Of a DNA stretch of 63,000 nucleotides, positions 42,751-52,572 are shown piece after piece (within the stretch, counting starts at the first letter, position 1; each line of letters begins with the position of its first letter). Below the pieces are notes generated by a model. The model did no database searches. It was not told the origin of the DNA and saw only the letters and a list, made by a program, of their open reading frames with translations. Position numbers and translations under genes: made by a program. The DNA comes from Bacteroidia bacterium. GTDB taxonomy: Bacteria > Bacteroidota > Bacteroidia > Flavobacteriales > Flavobacteriaceae. The stretch is taken from the NCBI GenBank assembly GCA_030427735.1, contig JAUIBP010000015.1:1-63000 (forward strand), read 5' to 3'.

Positions 42751-43980
42751 CTATTTATCTAATTCTACAGCGCCTAAAATAAATGGCCCTACACCTTTAG
42801 GATCGTTATCTTTTTTTCTTTCGTTTACATAGTATTCAAAAGATCCATCGCGGTAAGGGTTGCCGCCCAGTCCTGCAACTTGGCAAACTTGTGTTAAGGT
42901 TAGTTCGCCATTAGGAGCTACAGTAATTAAATCTCGGGTCATGCCATTAAATCCTTTTTCGGCAACAGCTTTATATTGCGCTGGTAAATAACCTTGGTTA
43001 ACACCTTTGGCTAAAGCGTAAACAAACATTGCGGTTCCCGAAGCTTCTAAATAATTGCCTTCTTTGTCTCCCATATTAGTAACCTGGTACCACAGCCCAG
43101 AGTCGTCTTGATATTTTGTTAAGGCTTCGGCCAGACTGTTTAAATAGCTAACAAGTTCTGCTTGTTTAGGATGATCTTTAGGGAAATAATCTAAAACATC
43201 TACAAGGGCCATCGCATACCAACCTAAAGAACGCGACCAGAAATTAGGCGATGTTCCTGTTTCTTTATTGGCCCAATCCATGGCTTTGCTTTCATCCCAA
43301 CCGTGATATAGTAAACCTGTCTCCTTATCGTAAGCGTGTTTTTGAATGAGTTCGAATTGCTTGGCAATATCATCTAAATGCTTACCGTCTTGAAACGTGG
43401 TGGTGTAGGCAGCATAAAAGGGAGCGCCCATGTATAAACCATCTAGCCACATTTGGTTAGGGTATATTTTTTTGTGCCAAAATCCGCCGCTAGGAGTACG
43501 TGGTTGTTCTTCTAATTGTTTGTTTAAAGTTTGCATGGCTGTTAAATACTTTTCGTCTTTAGAGACTTCGTATAAATTGAAAAGAATTTTACCAGCTTCA
43601 ATCATATCGATATTGTATTTAGACATCTCGTAGGTTGCTATCGCTCCTGTGCTGTCTATAAGCTTATCGGCATAGGCTTTTACATAATCGTAATATTTTT
43701 GATCGTTTGTTTTTTTGTAAAGCGATTCAAAACCAGTTAACACCAATCCGTGTACATAATCCCATTTGGCTACAGTTCTATCGTCAATCATATACGATTC
43801 TGGACTGCGGTGCATTTCAGATAATGCCATGCGTTCAGACCATTTTAAATCTTTAGGTACTACTAAGGTTTCTGTTGGAGTTTCTGGAGTTTGTTCGGTT
43901 GCAGTTGTGTCTTTTTTAGCGTCTTTACAGCTTGCAAAGGCAAGGCCTAAAGTAAAAAGATAAACTAGTGGTTTTTTCAT
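42751..43980 (-). CDS. Unsaturated rhamnogalacturonyl/galacturonyl hydrolase (GH105) lipoprotein
   Basis: The 409-residue lipoprotein (TLGLAFASCKD) has an alpha/alpha-barrel with the GH105 landmarks: WDYVHGLVLTGFESLY, MWLDGLYMGAPFYAAY (with the catalytic Asp of YteR-type enzymes), NFWSRSLGWYAMALVDVL and EASGTAMFVYALAKGV. These enzymes hydrate and release the unsaturated uronate left by pectate lyases. It therefore processes PL10 products in the periplasm. Five bases separate it from the DUF4861 gene upstream. Confidence 0.93.
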   Translation of the reverse strand: MKKPLVYLFTLGLAFASCKDAKKDTTATEQTPETPTETLVVPKDLKWSERMALSEMHRSPESYMIDDRTVAKWDYVHGLVLTGFESLYKKTNDQKYYDYVKAYADKLIDSTGAIATYEMSKYNIDMIEAGKILFNLYEVSKDEKYLTAMQTLNKQLEEQPRTPSGGFWHKKIYPNQMWLDGLYMGAPFYAAYTTTFQDGKHLDDIAKQFELIQKHAYDKETGLLYHGWDESKAMDWANKETGTSPNFWSRSLGWYAMALVDVLDYFPKDHPKQAELVSYLNSLAEALTKYQDDSGLWYQVTNMGDKEGNYLEASGTAMFVYALAKGVNQGYLPAQYKAVAEKGFNGMTRDLITVAPNGELTLTQVCQVAGLGGNPYRDGSFEYYVNERKKDNDPKGVGPFILGAVELDK

Positions 43981-43984
43981 AATA

Positions 43985-45010
43985 TTATAAAGAATTATTG
44001 TTGTTTAATTGGGTTAACGTATCGTTTAGATAACTTAAGAAATCGGCTTTATTGGTAATGCCATTTTTTTCTTTTTCCCAAGCACCTAAAAAGTAAAATG
44101 AAATTGGGGCAGTATTTGGTTTAAAAATAACTAAATGGTCGTCGGTGCCCGTTTTAACTTCTGCGGCGGTATCGACTTTGTAAAATAACGCCATTCCTAA
44201 TTGGTCTGGCACCAAGGTTTGTTCGCCGTAAGTAGCGATATAGGCCCAGCCTCCATCTTGGTTTTCGCTTTTTATTAAGCCTACCTTATGGTCTACAATA
44301 CCTGTACAAATACCTTCTATAGCTTCAGAGGCTTGTATGGTATGTTTGGTAATTCTGGAGTCTGGTTTTATGCTTAGTGTCGAGGCTAAATCGATGCGCT
44401 TTCCAGCGGTTTCCCAACCTTTGTAATTTACAAAAACTGTTGATGCTTCTGGCGTATTTTCTACACGGGCTGTGGTTTCTTCTACAGTGTTAAAATGTAA
44501 CACTTCGTTGTTTACGTAGCGGCCAATAGAACCGATACCCATAGATTTTCCGGCTTTAAGAATATCCATACCCCAATCGCTCATTTCGTGATAAGAATCG
44601 AAACCATCTTGTCCTACATGCGATAATTCTAGAGTGTCTGTAATTTTACCGAAAATATCGATAGCATTACGCCAGTCTAAATACAGGCGGTAACCTACTT
44701 TGTTGCTTTCCCAGCCTGGCCCTTCGTAACGAATATACCACGAATGGTCGGTGTGTTCTTTAGGGACTGTAATTTCCGAAACGTTTTTAAAGCCTGTATT
44801 GTTAGCGTATTCTTTATGGCCTCTAGAACCGTCTACCCATTCGCCGCCTTGGGCAATGGAAATTTCGGCATAGGTTTTTGGTGTTGTAACAACCTTTTCT
44901 ACAGGTGTTTCTGCAACAGGTGTAGCGGCAGTGTCTTCGGTTTTAGTATTGTTTTTACAAGCGGTGAGTACGGCAAGCGATACTATAGGTATTAAGTGAA
45001 AAGTTTTCAT
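43985..45010 (-). CDS. DUF4861-family lipoprotein of the pectin locus
   Basis: The 341-residue lipoprotein (IVSLAVLTACKN) has a beta-rich domain with EGPGWESNKVGYRLYLDWRNAIDIFGK (cut here) and YHEMSDWGMDILKAGKSMGIG, matching DUF4861. This family recurs beside GH105 in pectin PULs of Bacteroidota and may be a lyase or an accessory binding protein; activity is not established to my knowledge. Tight spacing on both sides (4-6 bp) puts it in the SusCD operon. Confidence 0.85.
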   Translation of the reverse strand: MKTFHLIPIVSLAVLTACKNNTKTEDTAATPVAETPVEKVVTTPKTYAEISIAQGGEWVDGSRGHKEYANNTGFKNVSEITVPKEHTDHSWYIRYEGPGWESNKVGYRLYLDWRNAIDIFGKITDTLELSHVGQDGFDSYHEMSDWGMDILKAGKSMGIGSIGRYVNNEVLHFNTVEETTARVENTPEASTVFVNYKGWETAGKRIDLASTLSIKPDSRITKHTIQASEAIEGICTGIVDHKVGLIKSENQDGGWAYIATYGEQTLVPDQLGMALFYKVDTAAEVKTGTDDHLVIFKPNTAPISFYFLGAWEKEKNGITNKADFLSYLNDTLTQLNNNNSL

Positions 45011-45016
45011 AAAGCA

Positions 45017-45952
45017 TTATGATTTTAAAAAAATGAAATTTAAGAAATTTATGATGGAATCTGAAACGTTATCAAACCATGGATTAAACAACCAAAAGGT
45101 ATGAGGCGCATCGTGAACGGGTGAAATTTGATAGTAAATATTATGCTCTTTTAAAATGGTAATCATCTCGTCGCGACCTGCCTGAAAGCGTTTGAAGTCG
45201 CTTGGTATAAATAAAGTTGGCGGACAATTTTTGTCGACATGAGTTAAGGCCGAAGCTTGTTTCCATAATTCGGGGTTGTTTGCTTCGGTAGCACCTAACC
45301 AGCTTGCCGCAAGAGTGCCTTCTTCAGACTTTGGATGACTAAACGCTAATATACCATCTATATTTATTAAGGCCTGAAGGGCCATTGGCTGGTCGAGATA
45401 TAGTTTAGACTGGCCGGTTGTAGCTGCTAATGAGGCTACTTGGGCGCCAGACGAACTCCCTAAAACAGCTATTTTGTTAACATCTATACGATAGTTTGAA
45501 GCGTTTTGCTTTATAAATGATAAGGCGTTAAAAACGTCTAAAACCGCTTTTGGATATTGGTGTTCTGGTGCTAATCTGTAATTGATTGAAAAACAACTAA
45601 AACCATGAGCTGCTATTGTTGTGGCTAATGGGTTTAAGAGTTCTTTAGTTCCAGATTTCCAAGCACCACCATGAACCAGTATTACGGCCGGATTTTTAGT
45701 GCCTTTTGTGTTTATAAATGCATCTAGCTTTAAAGTATCGTTGCCATAGATGGTGTAAGGAGCATTTAAAAATGCCTTAACGTCTTTTGAGGTTTTACCT
45801 TTGGCAATGGTGATGGAAGGATACTTTTTTTTGGCCTTTTTAAAAGCCGAATGTATGGTATAGCTAGTATCTGTTGTAGTGGTTGTTTGTGCAAAAAGCA
45901 TACTTGTGCAGGCCATAACAAGAGCGTTAAATAAGAGTGTTTTTTTTAACAT
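45017..45952 (-). CDS. Secreted carbohydrate esterase-like alpha/beta hydrolase
   Basis: The 311-residue protein has a signal peptide (LFNALVMACTSMLFAQ), the HSL-like oxyanion motif VILVHGGAWKSG, nucleophile G-S-S-S-G-A and the late His in PVHDAPHTFWLF. It falls in the alpha/beta_hydrolase_3 group that includes pectin and xylan acetylesterases. It is the first gene after SusD, beyond a strong intercistronic hairpin, so its expression is probably lower than that of SusCD. Confidence 0.88.
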   Translation of the reverse strand: MLKKTLLFNALVMACTSMLFAQTTTTTDTSYTIHSAFKKAKKKYPSITIAKGKTSKDVKAFLNAPYTIYGNDTLKLDAFINTKGTKNPAVILVHGGAWKSGTKELLNPLATTIAAHGFSCFSINYRLAPEHQYPKAVLDVFNALSFIKQNASNYRIDVNKIAVLGSSSGAQVASLAATTGQSKLYLDQPMALQALINIDGILAFSHPKSEEGTLAASWLGATEANNPELWKQASALTHVDKNCPPTLFIPSDFKRFQAGRDEMITILKEHNIYYQISPVHDAPHTFWLFNPWFDNVSDSIINFLNFIFLKS

Positions 45953-45984
45953 TACAGTATAGGTTTACGCAGTGGCTTTTAAAT

Positions 45985-46020
45985 GAATTAGGAGCCCGAT
46001 AAAAATCAAGCTCCTAATTC
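45985..46020 (-). terminator. Hairpin between susD-like gene and downstream enzymes
   Basis: Perfect 11-bp arms GAATTAGGAGC and GCTCCTAATTC with a 14-base loop and no long T tract. Such hairpins after susCD in PULs typically reduce read-through or protect the susCD transcript end. Confidence 0.75.
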
Positions 46021-46050
46021 CAGACTAATTCAAACAAACATTATTAAAAT

Positions 46051-47664
46051 TTAATTATAGGCTGGGTTTTGAGGAAAATCGTTATTCTGATTTAAATCTA
46101 TTGCGGTTTGTGGAATTGGTCGCAATATTTTCAATTCTCCATTACTTCCAGCAAAACTTCCTTCTTGAACAGTTGGGTTGTACATTGTAGCACGATCAAC
46201 TAAAGTACCTGTACGTTTTAAATCGAACCAACGGTGGTATTCTCCAAATAACTCACGAGCTCTTTCATCTAAAATAACATCGATATTTATAGAGGTTAAT
46301 GGCGCTGCTTTTGCACGGTTACGTACTTCGTTAAGACGCTCTAATGCGGTACCAGAATTTCCTGCTTTAAAATAAGCTTCGGCAGCAATTAAGTAGGTTT
46401 CTCCAACACGCGATAAAATAAGGTCACGGAAACTAGAACGGCCACTAGCAAATGGTTCGTCTGGGTGATCGAACTTTTTACAAGTAATTAAAGCTGCATC
46501 ACTACTAGCAATTTGTGCTGAATATGTACCATAACCATGGTAAGTTACTCCTGGATGTGCAGCAACGTAATCTATACTATCCTGCTCAGTGCTTTTCCAT
46601 TTAGGTTCGTAATAATCGGCTACGGTTAGCGATCCGTGGTCTTTTTTGTCAACATCGTAATAATCGTAATATCTGTCAAAGATTTCAAGCATGAATGTAG
46701 CATCCCAACGCTCGTCGCCTTCTTCAAATAAATCGATAGTATAATCGGTAGCTATTAAATTATAGCTGCGGTTAGGTGCGTTACCTGCAACTTCGGCACC
46801 ACCTAAATACGATCCAAAGAAGTAAGATTGTTGATGCCCTAAGTTTGTTGGATCTGTGGCTACGGTACTTTCGCTATATTGGATAGAGAAAATTGTTTCG
46901 GCATTCATTTCATTATCTGGAGTCCAAAGTTCTTCAAAAGGAATAGTTAATGATTGACCTCCAATTGCAGTATCGGCATACGAAGCTGCTTTAGAGAAAT
47001 CGTCGCCAGAACCAAAACTTTCGTAACCACGTGTTAAGTGTACTTTAGCTAATAAGTGTTGTACTGCTCTTTGGTTTACACGACCATCGAAACCACCGTT
47101 ACCTACTAAATTTAAAGATTCTTCAAGTTCTGAAATGATAAAAGTGTAAACTTCTTCAGCCGAATTTCTATCGAACGATAATACAGGGGAGTTTATGTAG
47201 TCTGTTACTAAGCCTACACCACCATATGTTTGTACTAATAAAAAGTAAGCATTGGCTCTTAAATATTTAAGTTCTCCTATTCGTGAGCTAATAGATTCGG
47301 TTTGTTCGGTAACATCGGCATAATACAAGCCCATGTTTGCTTTTTGTATCGCGTTGTAACAGTTGTAATACAACGGTTCTATTTCGCTAGTACCAGGACT
47401 TAAAGTTAGGTACTGGCTAATACCTATAGGTTCTGGTGTACGCCCTTCGGAATACATATCGGTACCCGCACAGAAGGTCCATGGTGCACCACCATAAATA
47501 TCGCTTAAAATCGCATAGTTCGCATTGATTAAAGATTCGAAACCTTCTGGGGTTACATAAAACTCTTCGGCAACTACATTAGAGCGCACATCTTCTTCTA
47601 AAAAATCGCTACATGAATTTAATAACAATCCAAGTACAGCTACGCTTATAATTAATTTTTTCAT
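46051..47664 (-). CDS. SusD/RagB-family outer-membrane glycan-binding lipoprotein
   Basis: The 537-residue lipoprotein (VLGLLLNSCSDFLEED) has the SusD helical TPR-like core (LRANAYFLLVQTYGGVGLVTDYI) and the typical end: RDLILSRVGETYLIAAEAYFKAG, LNEVRNRA, ERARELFGEYHRWFDLKRTG and LRPIPQTAIDLN. It binds pectic oligosaccharides at the cell surface and delivers them to its SusC partner, whose gene ends 11 bp upstream. Confidence 0.97.
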   Translation of the reverse strand: MKKLIISVAVLGLLLNSCSDFLEEDVRSNVVAEEFYVTPEGFESLINANYAILSDIYGGAPWTFCAGTDMYSEGRTPEPIGISQYLTLSPGTSEIEPLYYNCYNAIQKANMGLYYADVTEQTESISSRIGELKYLRANAYFLLVQTYGGVGLVTDYINSPVLSFDRNSAEEVYTFIISELEESLNLVGNGGFDGRVNQRAVQHLLAKVHLTRGYESFGSGDDFSKAASYADTAIGGQSLTIPFEELWTPDNEMNAETIFSIQYSESTVATDPTNLGHQQSYFFGSYLGGAEVAGNAPNRSYNLIATDYTIDLFEEGDERWDATFMLEIFDRYYDYYDVDKKDHGSLTVADYYEPKWKSTEQDSIDYVAAHPGVTYHGYGTYSAQIASSDAALITCKKFDHPDEPFASGRSSFRDLILSRVGETYLIAAEAYFKAGNSGTALERLNEVRNRAKAAPLTSINIDVILDERARELFGEYHRWFDLKRTGTLVDRATMYNPTVQEGSFAGSNGELKILRPIPQTAIDLNQNNDFPQNPAYN

Positions 47665-47675
47665 TTGTTCAATTT

Positions 47676-50600
47676 TTAAAATTTAATACTTAGACCTAAT
47701 TGGTAAGTAATAGAACTTACACCACCTCTGGCTAAACTAGCACCAGCCCATTCTGGGTCGTATCCATCGTAATCTGAAAACACAAACGGGTCTAATACGT
47801 TTGCATACACTCTTAGGTAAGATAATTTTAATTTACTTAATAAATTATCGTCAAACTTATATCCAAAAGAGATGTTTTTCACTTTTACAAAGTCTATATC
47901 TCTGTAATATCCAACGCCGTTATCTTTCCAATACGTACCCATGTTACGGCCTTGCGGATAAGAGTTAGAAAAGTTTGGTTCTAAGCCAGCACCGTTTTCT
48001 GGCACGTAATAATCTAAACCAGAAAGTTTTTGTCTACCACGGTCTTCAGTATTGGTAAAGTTAGCGTGGAAGTCGCTATATATTGTAGCACCATAACTTG
48101 CGATTAAAGAGGCAGAGAAATCGAACTGACCTACATTTAAAGTCGTGTTAAATCCTCCTGTCCAATCTGGAACAGCCTGCCCTATAAAAGTACGGTCTTG
48201 ATCGGCAGTAATTTTACCATCTCCATTTAAGTCTTTTACTTTGGCTTGACCTTCAGATTGGCCGTAAGAAGCAGCTTCTTCACGCTCATCGGCTTGCCAA
48301 ATGCCATCGAATACATAGTTGTAATGTACACCAATAGCTTGGCCAATAAATAAGTTGTTACCTATATCGTCGGCACCATCACCATAAATTTCATCTACAC
48401 TGTTTTTGTTTTTAGCAAAAGTGAATGTAGTTCTCCAACGTACGTTTTCGGTGTCTATATTTACAGTTGTTAAACCAAATTCAACCCCCTTATTGCTGAT
48501 GCTACCAATATTTGAGGTTGTAGACCCCCAACCAGACTCGATAGGTAGTCTTTGGTCGAATAATAATCCTTCAGATAATCTGTCGTAGATTTCAACCGAA
48601 CCAAAAATACGTTGGTTAAAGAAACCATAGTCGATACCAAAGTTAAATTCGCGCGTACTTTCCCAACGTAAAGTAAAATTAGATAAATCTGAAGGTAACC
48701 AGCCATTCGCTGTAGTTCCATTATATTCGTAATAACGCTGTTGATCTAAAATGTTAATTGTTGAATATGGTGGTATATTGTTATTTCCTGTGTATCCCCA
48801 ACTTGCTCTAAATTTCAAGTCAGATATAAAGTTCACGTTTTGCATGAAGCTTTCTTCGCTTAAACGCCAAGCTAAGGCGGCAGAAGGGAAAGAATCCCAT
48901 TGGTTACCTTCTGGGAATAATGACGAACCATCCCATCTGTTAGAAAGGGTTATTAAATAACGATCTTTATACGAGTAGTTTAAACGTAAAGCAAAAGAAG
49001 CTAATTGCGCTTTGTTGTAATACGATCCTAAATTGTAAGTAGATTGCTCTCCAGACCCTAAGTTGTAAAAACTAGTGTCGAACGGCATATTTCTAGAGCT
49101 CAAGCTAGAACCTTCGGTTTCTGTTACATAAATACTTTGTAGTGCTAAGAAGTTGAATCTATGTGCTTCATTTATAGTCTTTTCTATGTTAATTTGGTTG
49201 TCCCAAGTATAGTTAAAGTTTTGGCTGTTTTCCATTTGGGCAGATGGTAAGTCGTTATTGCTTACCCCTGTGTTGGTTAAAGCGCCCCAAGAACGGCCAC
49301 GACGTCTGTCGTCGAATCCAAAGTTAAACGTCGATCTGAATGAGAACCAATCTAATGGTCTGTATTCTCCAAATACATTCCCTAACATATTCCAACGTCT
49401 AGTCACATCGCTAGAGTTTTGAATTTCTAAAAGTGGGTTGTACGTTGAAGTCTTGTTGATTATAAAATCTCCATTGGCATCGGTTAATTTTCCTGGTAAT
49501 GGAAATAAATTACCTTCTAAATCGTAAGGTGTCATTACAGGCGCTAAACGGAAGGCTTCACGCATGGCATATTGGCTACCTCGTTGGGTATTGCTAAAGT
49601 TTAAAGAAACTTGACCTCCAGCAGAAAATTTGTCGTTAATTCTATGGTTTACGCTCGATTTAAAAGTGTATTTGTCTTGCCCTTCGTTGTCAACATTTCC
49701 AGATTCCGATTGCATACCTATACCTAAGTTATAAGCTAAACCATTGTCGGCACGACCAGAAATCGATAAGAAGTTGTTAGATTGTGTTCCTGTTTTTAAT
49801 ACAGCATCGTACCAATCAAACGTTTCGTTGTTTAAATAACGCTCTTCTAATAAAGAGTTTTGTGTTCCAAAAACGGTACTTTGTAAACGCTCTGGAGTTA
49901 CTTGCATTGCATCTGGATTGATGGTGTATAAATAAGCCGATTTGTGATAGTCTACCCATTCTGCAGTATCCATAAATTCTGGTAAACGTGCAGTTTCTTT
50001 AATTCCGTAAAACGTATCGAAAGATACTGTTAGTTTACTTTTAGCACTAGTGCCTCCTTTTGTGGTCACCAATACAACTCCGTTCCCTGCACGAGATCCA
50101 TAAATAGCGGCAGACGATGCATCTTTTAAGATGTCGATGCTTTGAATGTCGTTAGGGTTTAAAAAATCGATACCGTCTGTCGGTATTCCGTCTACAATAT
50201 ATAGTGGATCAGCACTTCCTGTAAAGGAGTTGCTACCACGAATGTTAATGCTGAAACTATCTCCTGTTCTACCAGAAGAGTTTTGTACCACAACTCCAGG
50301 CATATTACCTTGAATGGCTTCCATCGGGTCGGTTACGTTTCTTTCGGTAATTAATTCTGGATCCATGCTAACAACGGCTCCAGTTAAATCCTTTCTTTTT
50401 TGTGTACCATAACCTACAAGTACAACTTCGTTAAGTTCTTCTAAATCGGCTACAAGATCGAAATTGATAGAAGTTCTGCCTTGTACGTTAATTTCTTGGG
50501 TTTTGTACCCTAAATAACTTACTACAATTACAGCGTCTGGTAATACAGAAAGCGAATAATTTCCATCAAAATCTGTTGTTGTTCCGTTCGAGGTATTTTT

Positions 50601-50768
50601 TTCGATAATATTTACCCCAGGTAAGGGCATGTTACTTTCGGTATCATTAACGACACCGGAAATAGTGATTTGTTGTGCAAATGTGACATTGCAAATCAAA
50701 AAGGCCAGCATAAATAAGTACTTATTATAGGACCTCTGATACTTAAGATTTAAAGTATTAAATTTCAT
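47676..50768 (-). CDS. SusC/RagA-family TonB-dependent transporter
   Basis: The 1,030-residue protein has a signal peptide (LFMLAFLICNVTFAQ). A carboxypeptidase-regulatory-like N-terminal extension comes next (ISGVVNDTESNMPLPGVNII), then a TonB-box/plug start EVVLVGYGTQKRKDLTGAV. The plug includes the SusC signature PLYIVDGIPTDGIDFLNPNDI (shortened) and IDILKDASSAAIYGSRAGNGVVLV-like segment, and the barrel ends in YQLGLSIKF. It imports oligogalacturonides across the outer membrane. It follows GH28 by 63 bp without a clear promoter. Confidence 0.97.
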   Translation of the reverse strand: MKFNTLNLKYQRSYNKYLFMLAFLICNVTFAQQITISGVVNDTESNMPLPGVNIIEKNTSNGTTTDFDGNYSLSVLPDAVIVVSYLGYKTQEINVQGRTSINFDLVADLEELNEVVLVGYGTQKRKDLTGAVVSMDPELITERNVTDPMEAIQGNMPGVVVQNSSGRTGDSFSINIRGSNSFTGSADPLYIVDGIPTDGIDFLNPNDIQSIDILKDASSAAIYGSRAGNGVVLVTTKGGTSAKSKLTVSFDTFYGIKETARLPEFMDTAEWVDYHKSAYLYTINPDAMQVTPERLQSTVFGTQNSLLEERYLNNETFDWYDAVLKTGTQSNNFLSISGRADNGLAYNLGIGMQSESGNVDNEGQDKYTFKSSVNHRINDKFSAGGQVSLNFSNTQRGSQYAMREAFRLAPVMTPYDLEGNLFPLPGKLTDANGDFIINKTSTYNPLLEIQNSSDVTRRWNMLGNVFGEYRPLDWFSFRSTFNFGFDDRRRGRSWGALTNTGVSNNDLPSAQMENSQNFNYTWDNQINIEKTINEAHRFNFLALQSIYVTETEGSSLSSRNMPFDTSFYNLGSGEQSTYNLGSYYNKAQLASFALRLNYSYKDRYLITLSNRWDGSSLFPEGNQWDSFPSAALAWRLSEESFMQNVNFISDLKFRASWGYTGNNNIPPYSTINILDQQRYYEYNGTTANGWLPSDLSNFTLRWESTREFNFGIDYGFFNQRIFGSVEIYDRLSEGLLFDQRLPIESGWGSTTSNIGSISNKGVEFGLTTVNIDTENVRWRTTFTFAKNKNSVDEIYGDGADDIGNNLFIGQAIGVHYNYVFDGIWQADEREEAASYGQSEGQAKVKDLNGDGKITADQDRTFIGQAVPDWTGGFNTTLNVGQFDFSASLIASYGATIYSDFHANFTNTEDRGRQKLSGLDYYVPENGAGLEPNFSNSYPQGRNMGTYWKDNGVGYYRDIDFVKVKNISFGYKFDDNLLSKLKLSYLRVYANVLDPFVFSDYDGYDPEWAGASLARGGVSSITYQLGLSIKF

Positions 50769-50831
50769 AATTAGTGAATTGTTAGTTTCGAATTAATGTT
50801 TGAATTTTGTGTTTAGTGGTTCATTTTTCAT

Positions 50832-52289
50832 TTAATTTGTTTCTGTTTGATTTATGTGAGTATTTATTAGTTTTAAGTTGTTTACATGTTCTACACTTTG
50901 TGTTTGTTTTACGGTTTTAATAGTTACATTTTTTAAAGTAATGTCTTCTATCGGGTACTTCTCGTCGCCTTTGGCAAGTATGCCGTATTTACCACCGTTT
51001 TCTACCGTAATGTTTTCTAGATTTATATTTTTTACTCTCGGATAGTTTGTGCCAGATTGGTTTTTGTAAATGCCGTAGAATAGGTTTATTTTTATAACAG
51101 CTTCTTTAACTTGGCCTACGGTAACATTTCTAACGAAAACGTTTTCGACAAAACCGCCGCGTTTAGAATTGGTTTTAATACGTATAGCACGGTCTAAATT
51201 AGGGCTGTCCATTTCGCAATTTTCTACAAACACGTTTCTAACACCCGCAGAGATTTCGCTGCCCATAACTACACCGCCATGGCCATCTATCATTTTACAG
51301 TTTTGTACTAGAATGTTTTCACTTACTATGCCTACGCGTCTGCCTTCATCGTTTCTACCAGATTTTATAGCGATACAGTCATCACCTGTATTAAACACGC
51401 AATTTCTTATAATTACATTTTTAGAATATTCTGGATCGCAACCGTCGTTATTTGGGCCGTGGCTTTCTACCGTAACACCATCAACAATAATATTGTTCGA
51501 TTTTAAAGGGTGAATAACCCAAAATGGCGCATTAATTATTTTAACGTCTTTAATAAGAATATTTTCGCACTCTAAAGGTTCAATAAACGTTGGTCTTAAA
51601 TAATGTCCGTTGCCAAATACTCGTTCTTCAATAGGTGTGTTGTTTTCGGCCATTTCGGCTAAACGATCTCTACCTTCAGGTAAGTGCTGCGATGGTGCTC
51701 CAGGCTTATGCCCGTAACTATCTTTACCACACCAAGGCCACCAGTTGCTATTACTAGCGTTACCATTTAAAGTTCCAGAACCTGTTATCGCTATATTTTT
51801 TTTGCCTTTAGCATAAATTAAAGGTGAATAATTCATCAATTCGTTACCTTCAAAAGAGGTGTGAACTAGCGGATAATAATCGTTGGCATTGTCGCTGAAT
51901 ACAATTTCGCTTCCTGTTTCTAAATGAAGATTTACATTATCGTCTAAATGAATAGGTCCCGAATTAAAAACACCTTTTGGAACTATAACTTGACCACCAC
52001 CTTGTTTTGTACATGCTGCAATAGCATCTGCAAAAGCTTTCGTGTCTGGTTTATTGTCGTTTGCAATAGCCCCAAAATCTGTAATAGTATAAGTTTTCGA
52101 TTGAAATTTCGGAGGCGTAACTGTTTTTGTTAAGTGCTCAGCTTGACTCCAAGGGTCGGATAAAGTTTTTTCAGATTGTGAAAAAACAGTTAATGAGGTA
52201 AAAAATACCATTGAAGCCGATAAATAAATTGTTAATTTTTTATTGGTATAATTAGCAATTTGACCTGAAAACCCCTTTGTTATTAGCAC
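50832..52289 (-). CDS. GH28 polygalacturonase
   Basis: The frame of 485 residues starts with GTG at 52289. The signal-like segment KKLTIYLSASMVFFTSLTVFSQ follows about 16 residues later; there is no better in-frame ATG before it. The right-handed parallel beta-helix carries GH28 motifs: GPNNDGCDPEYSKN, NTGDDCIAIKSGRN, the His in DGHGGVVMGSE and RAIRIKTNSKRGG. The enzyme hydrolyses alpha-1,4-galacturonan in the periplasm or at the surface. It is the first gene of the PUL operon and is divergent from the LacI regulator, with operators between them. Confidence 0.93.
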   Translation of the reverse strand: MLITKGFSGQIANYTNKKLTIYLSASMVFFTSLTVFSQSEKTLSDPWSQAEHLTKTVTPPKFQSKTYTITDFGAIANDNKPDTKAFADAIAACTKQGGGQVIVPKGVFNSGPIHLDDNVNLHLETGSEIVFSDNANDYYPLVHTSFEGNELMNYSPLIYAKGKKNIAITGSGTLNGNASNSNWWPWCGKDSYGHKPGAPSQHLPEGRDRLAEMAENNTPIEERVFGNGHYLRPTFIEPLECENILIKDVKIINAPFWVIHPLKSNNIIVDGVTVESHGPNNDGCDPEYSKNVIIRNCVFNTGDDCIAIKSGRNDEGRRVGIVSENILVQNCKMIDGHGGVVMGSEISAGVRNVFVENCEMDSPNLDRAIRIKTNSKRGGFVENVFVRNVTVGQVKEAVIKINLFYGIYKNQSGTNYPRVKNINLENITVENGGKYGILAKGDEKYPIEDITLKNVTIKTVKQTQSVEHVNNLKLINTHINQTETN

Positions 52290-52317
52290 TTTGTTAAAGA
52301 TTTGTTATAAAATTAAA

Positions 52318-52331
52318 TGTAATCGATTACA
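52318..52331 (-). promoter_or_regulatory. LacI operator 1 (perfect palindrome), GH28 side
   Basis: TGTAATCGATTACA is a perfect 14-bp palindrome with the central CG typical of LacI-family operators. It lies 29 bp before the GH28 start. Its near-twin is 184 bp away beside the regulator gene, which would allow looping. Confidence 0.82.
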
Positions 52332-52501
52332 CGAAACTAAACATTTAGTATTAAAAAACAAATTTATTTTAAAAAAAAGTGGTAAATATGTAATTAGATG
52401 TGTTTTTTTTGGTAAAATGAAAACTTTATCACCTTAAAATTATATATTTAACAATTGGATGTCGATTTTAGGGAATTAACATAGCTTTAGCACAGGGTTT
52501 A

Positions 52502-52515
52502 TGTAATCGATAACA
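52502..52515 (+). promoter_or_regulatory. LacI operator 2, regulator side
   Basis: TGTAATCGATAACA differs from operator 1 at a single base and lies 58 bp before the LacI start codon. It suggests autoregulation together with control of the PUL promoter. Confidence 0.8.
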
Positions 52516-52572
52516 TCACATTTTTAAAAATAAATTAACTAACTATATTCTTTTTATTGTTAACCTTGCATA

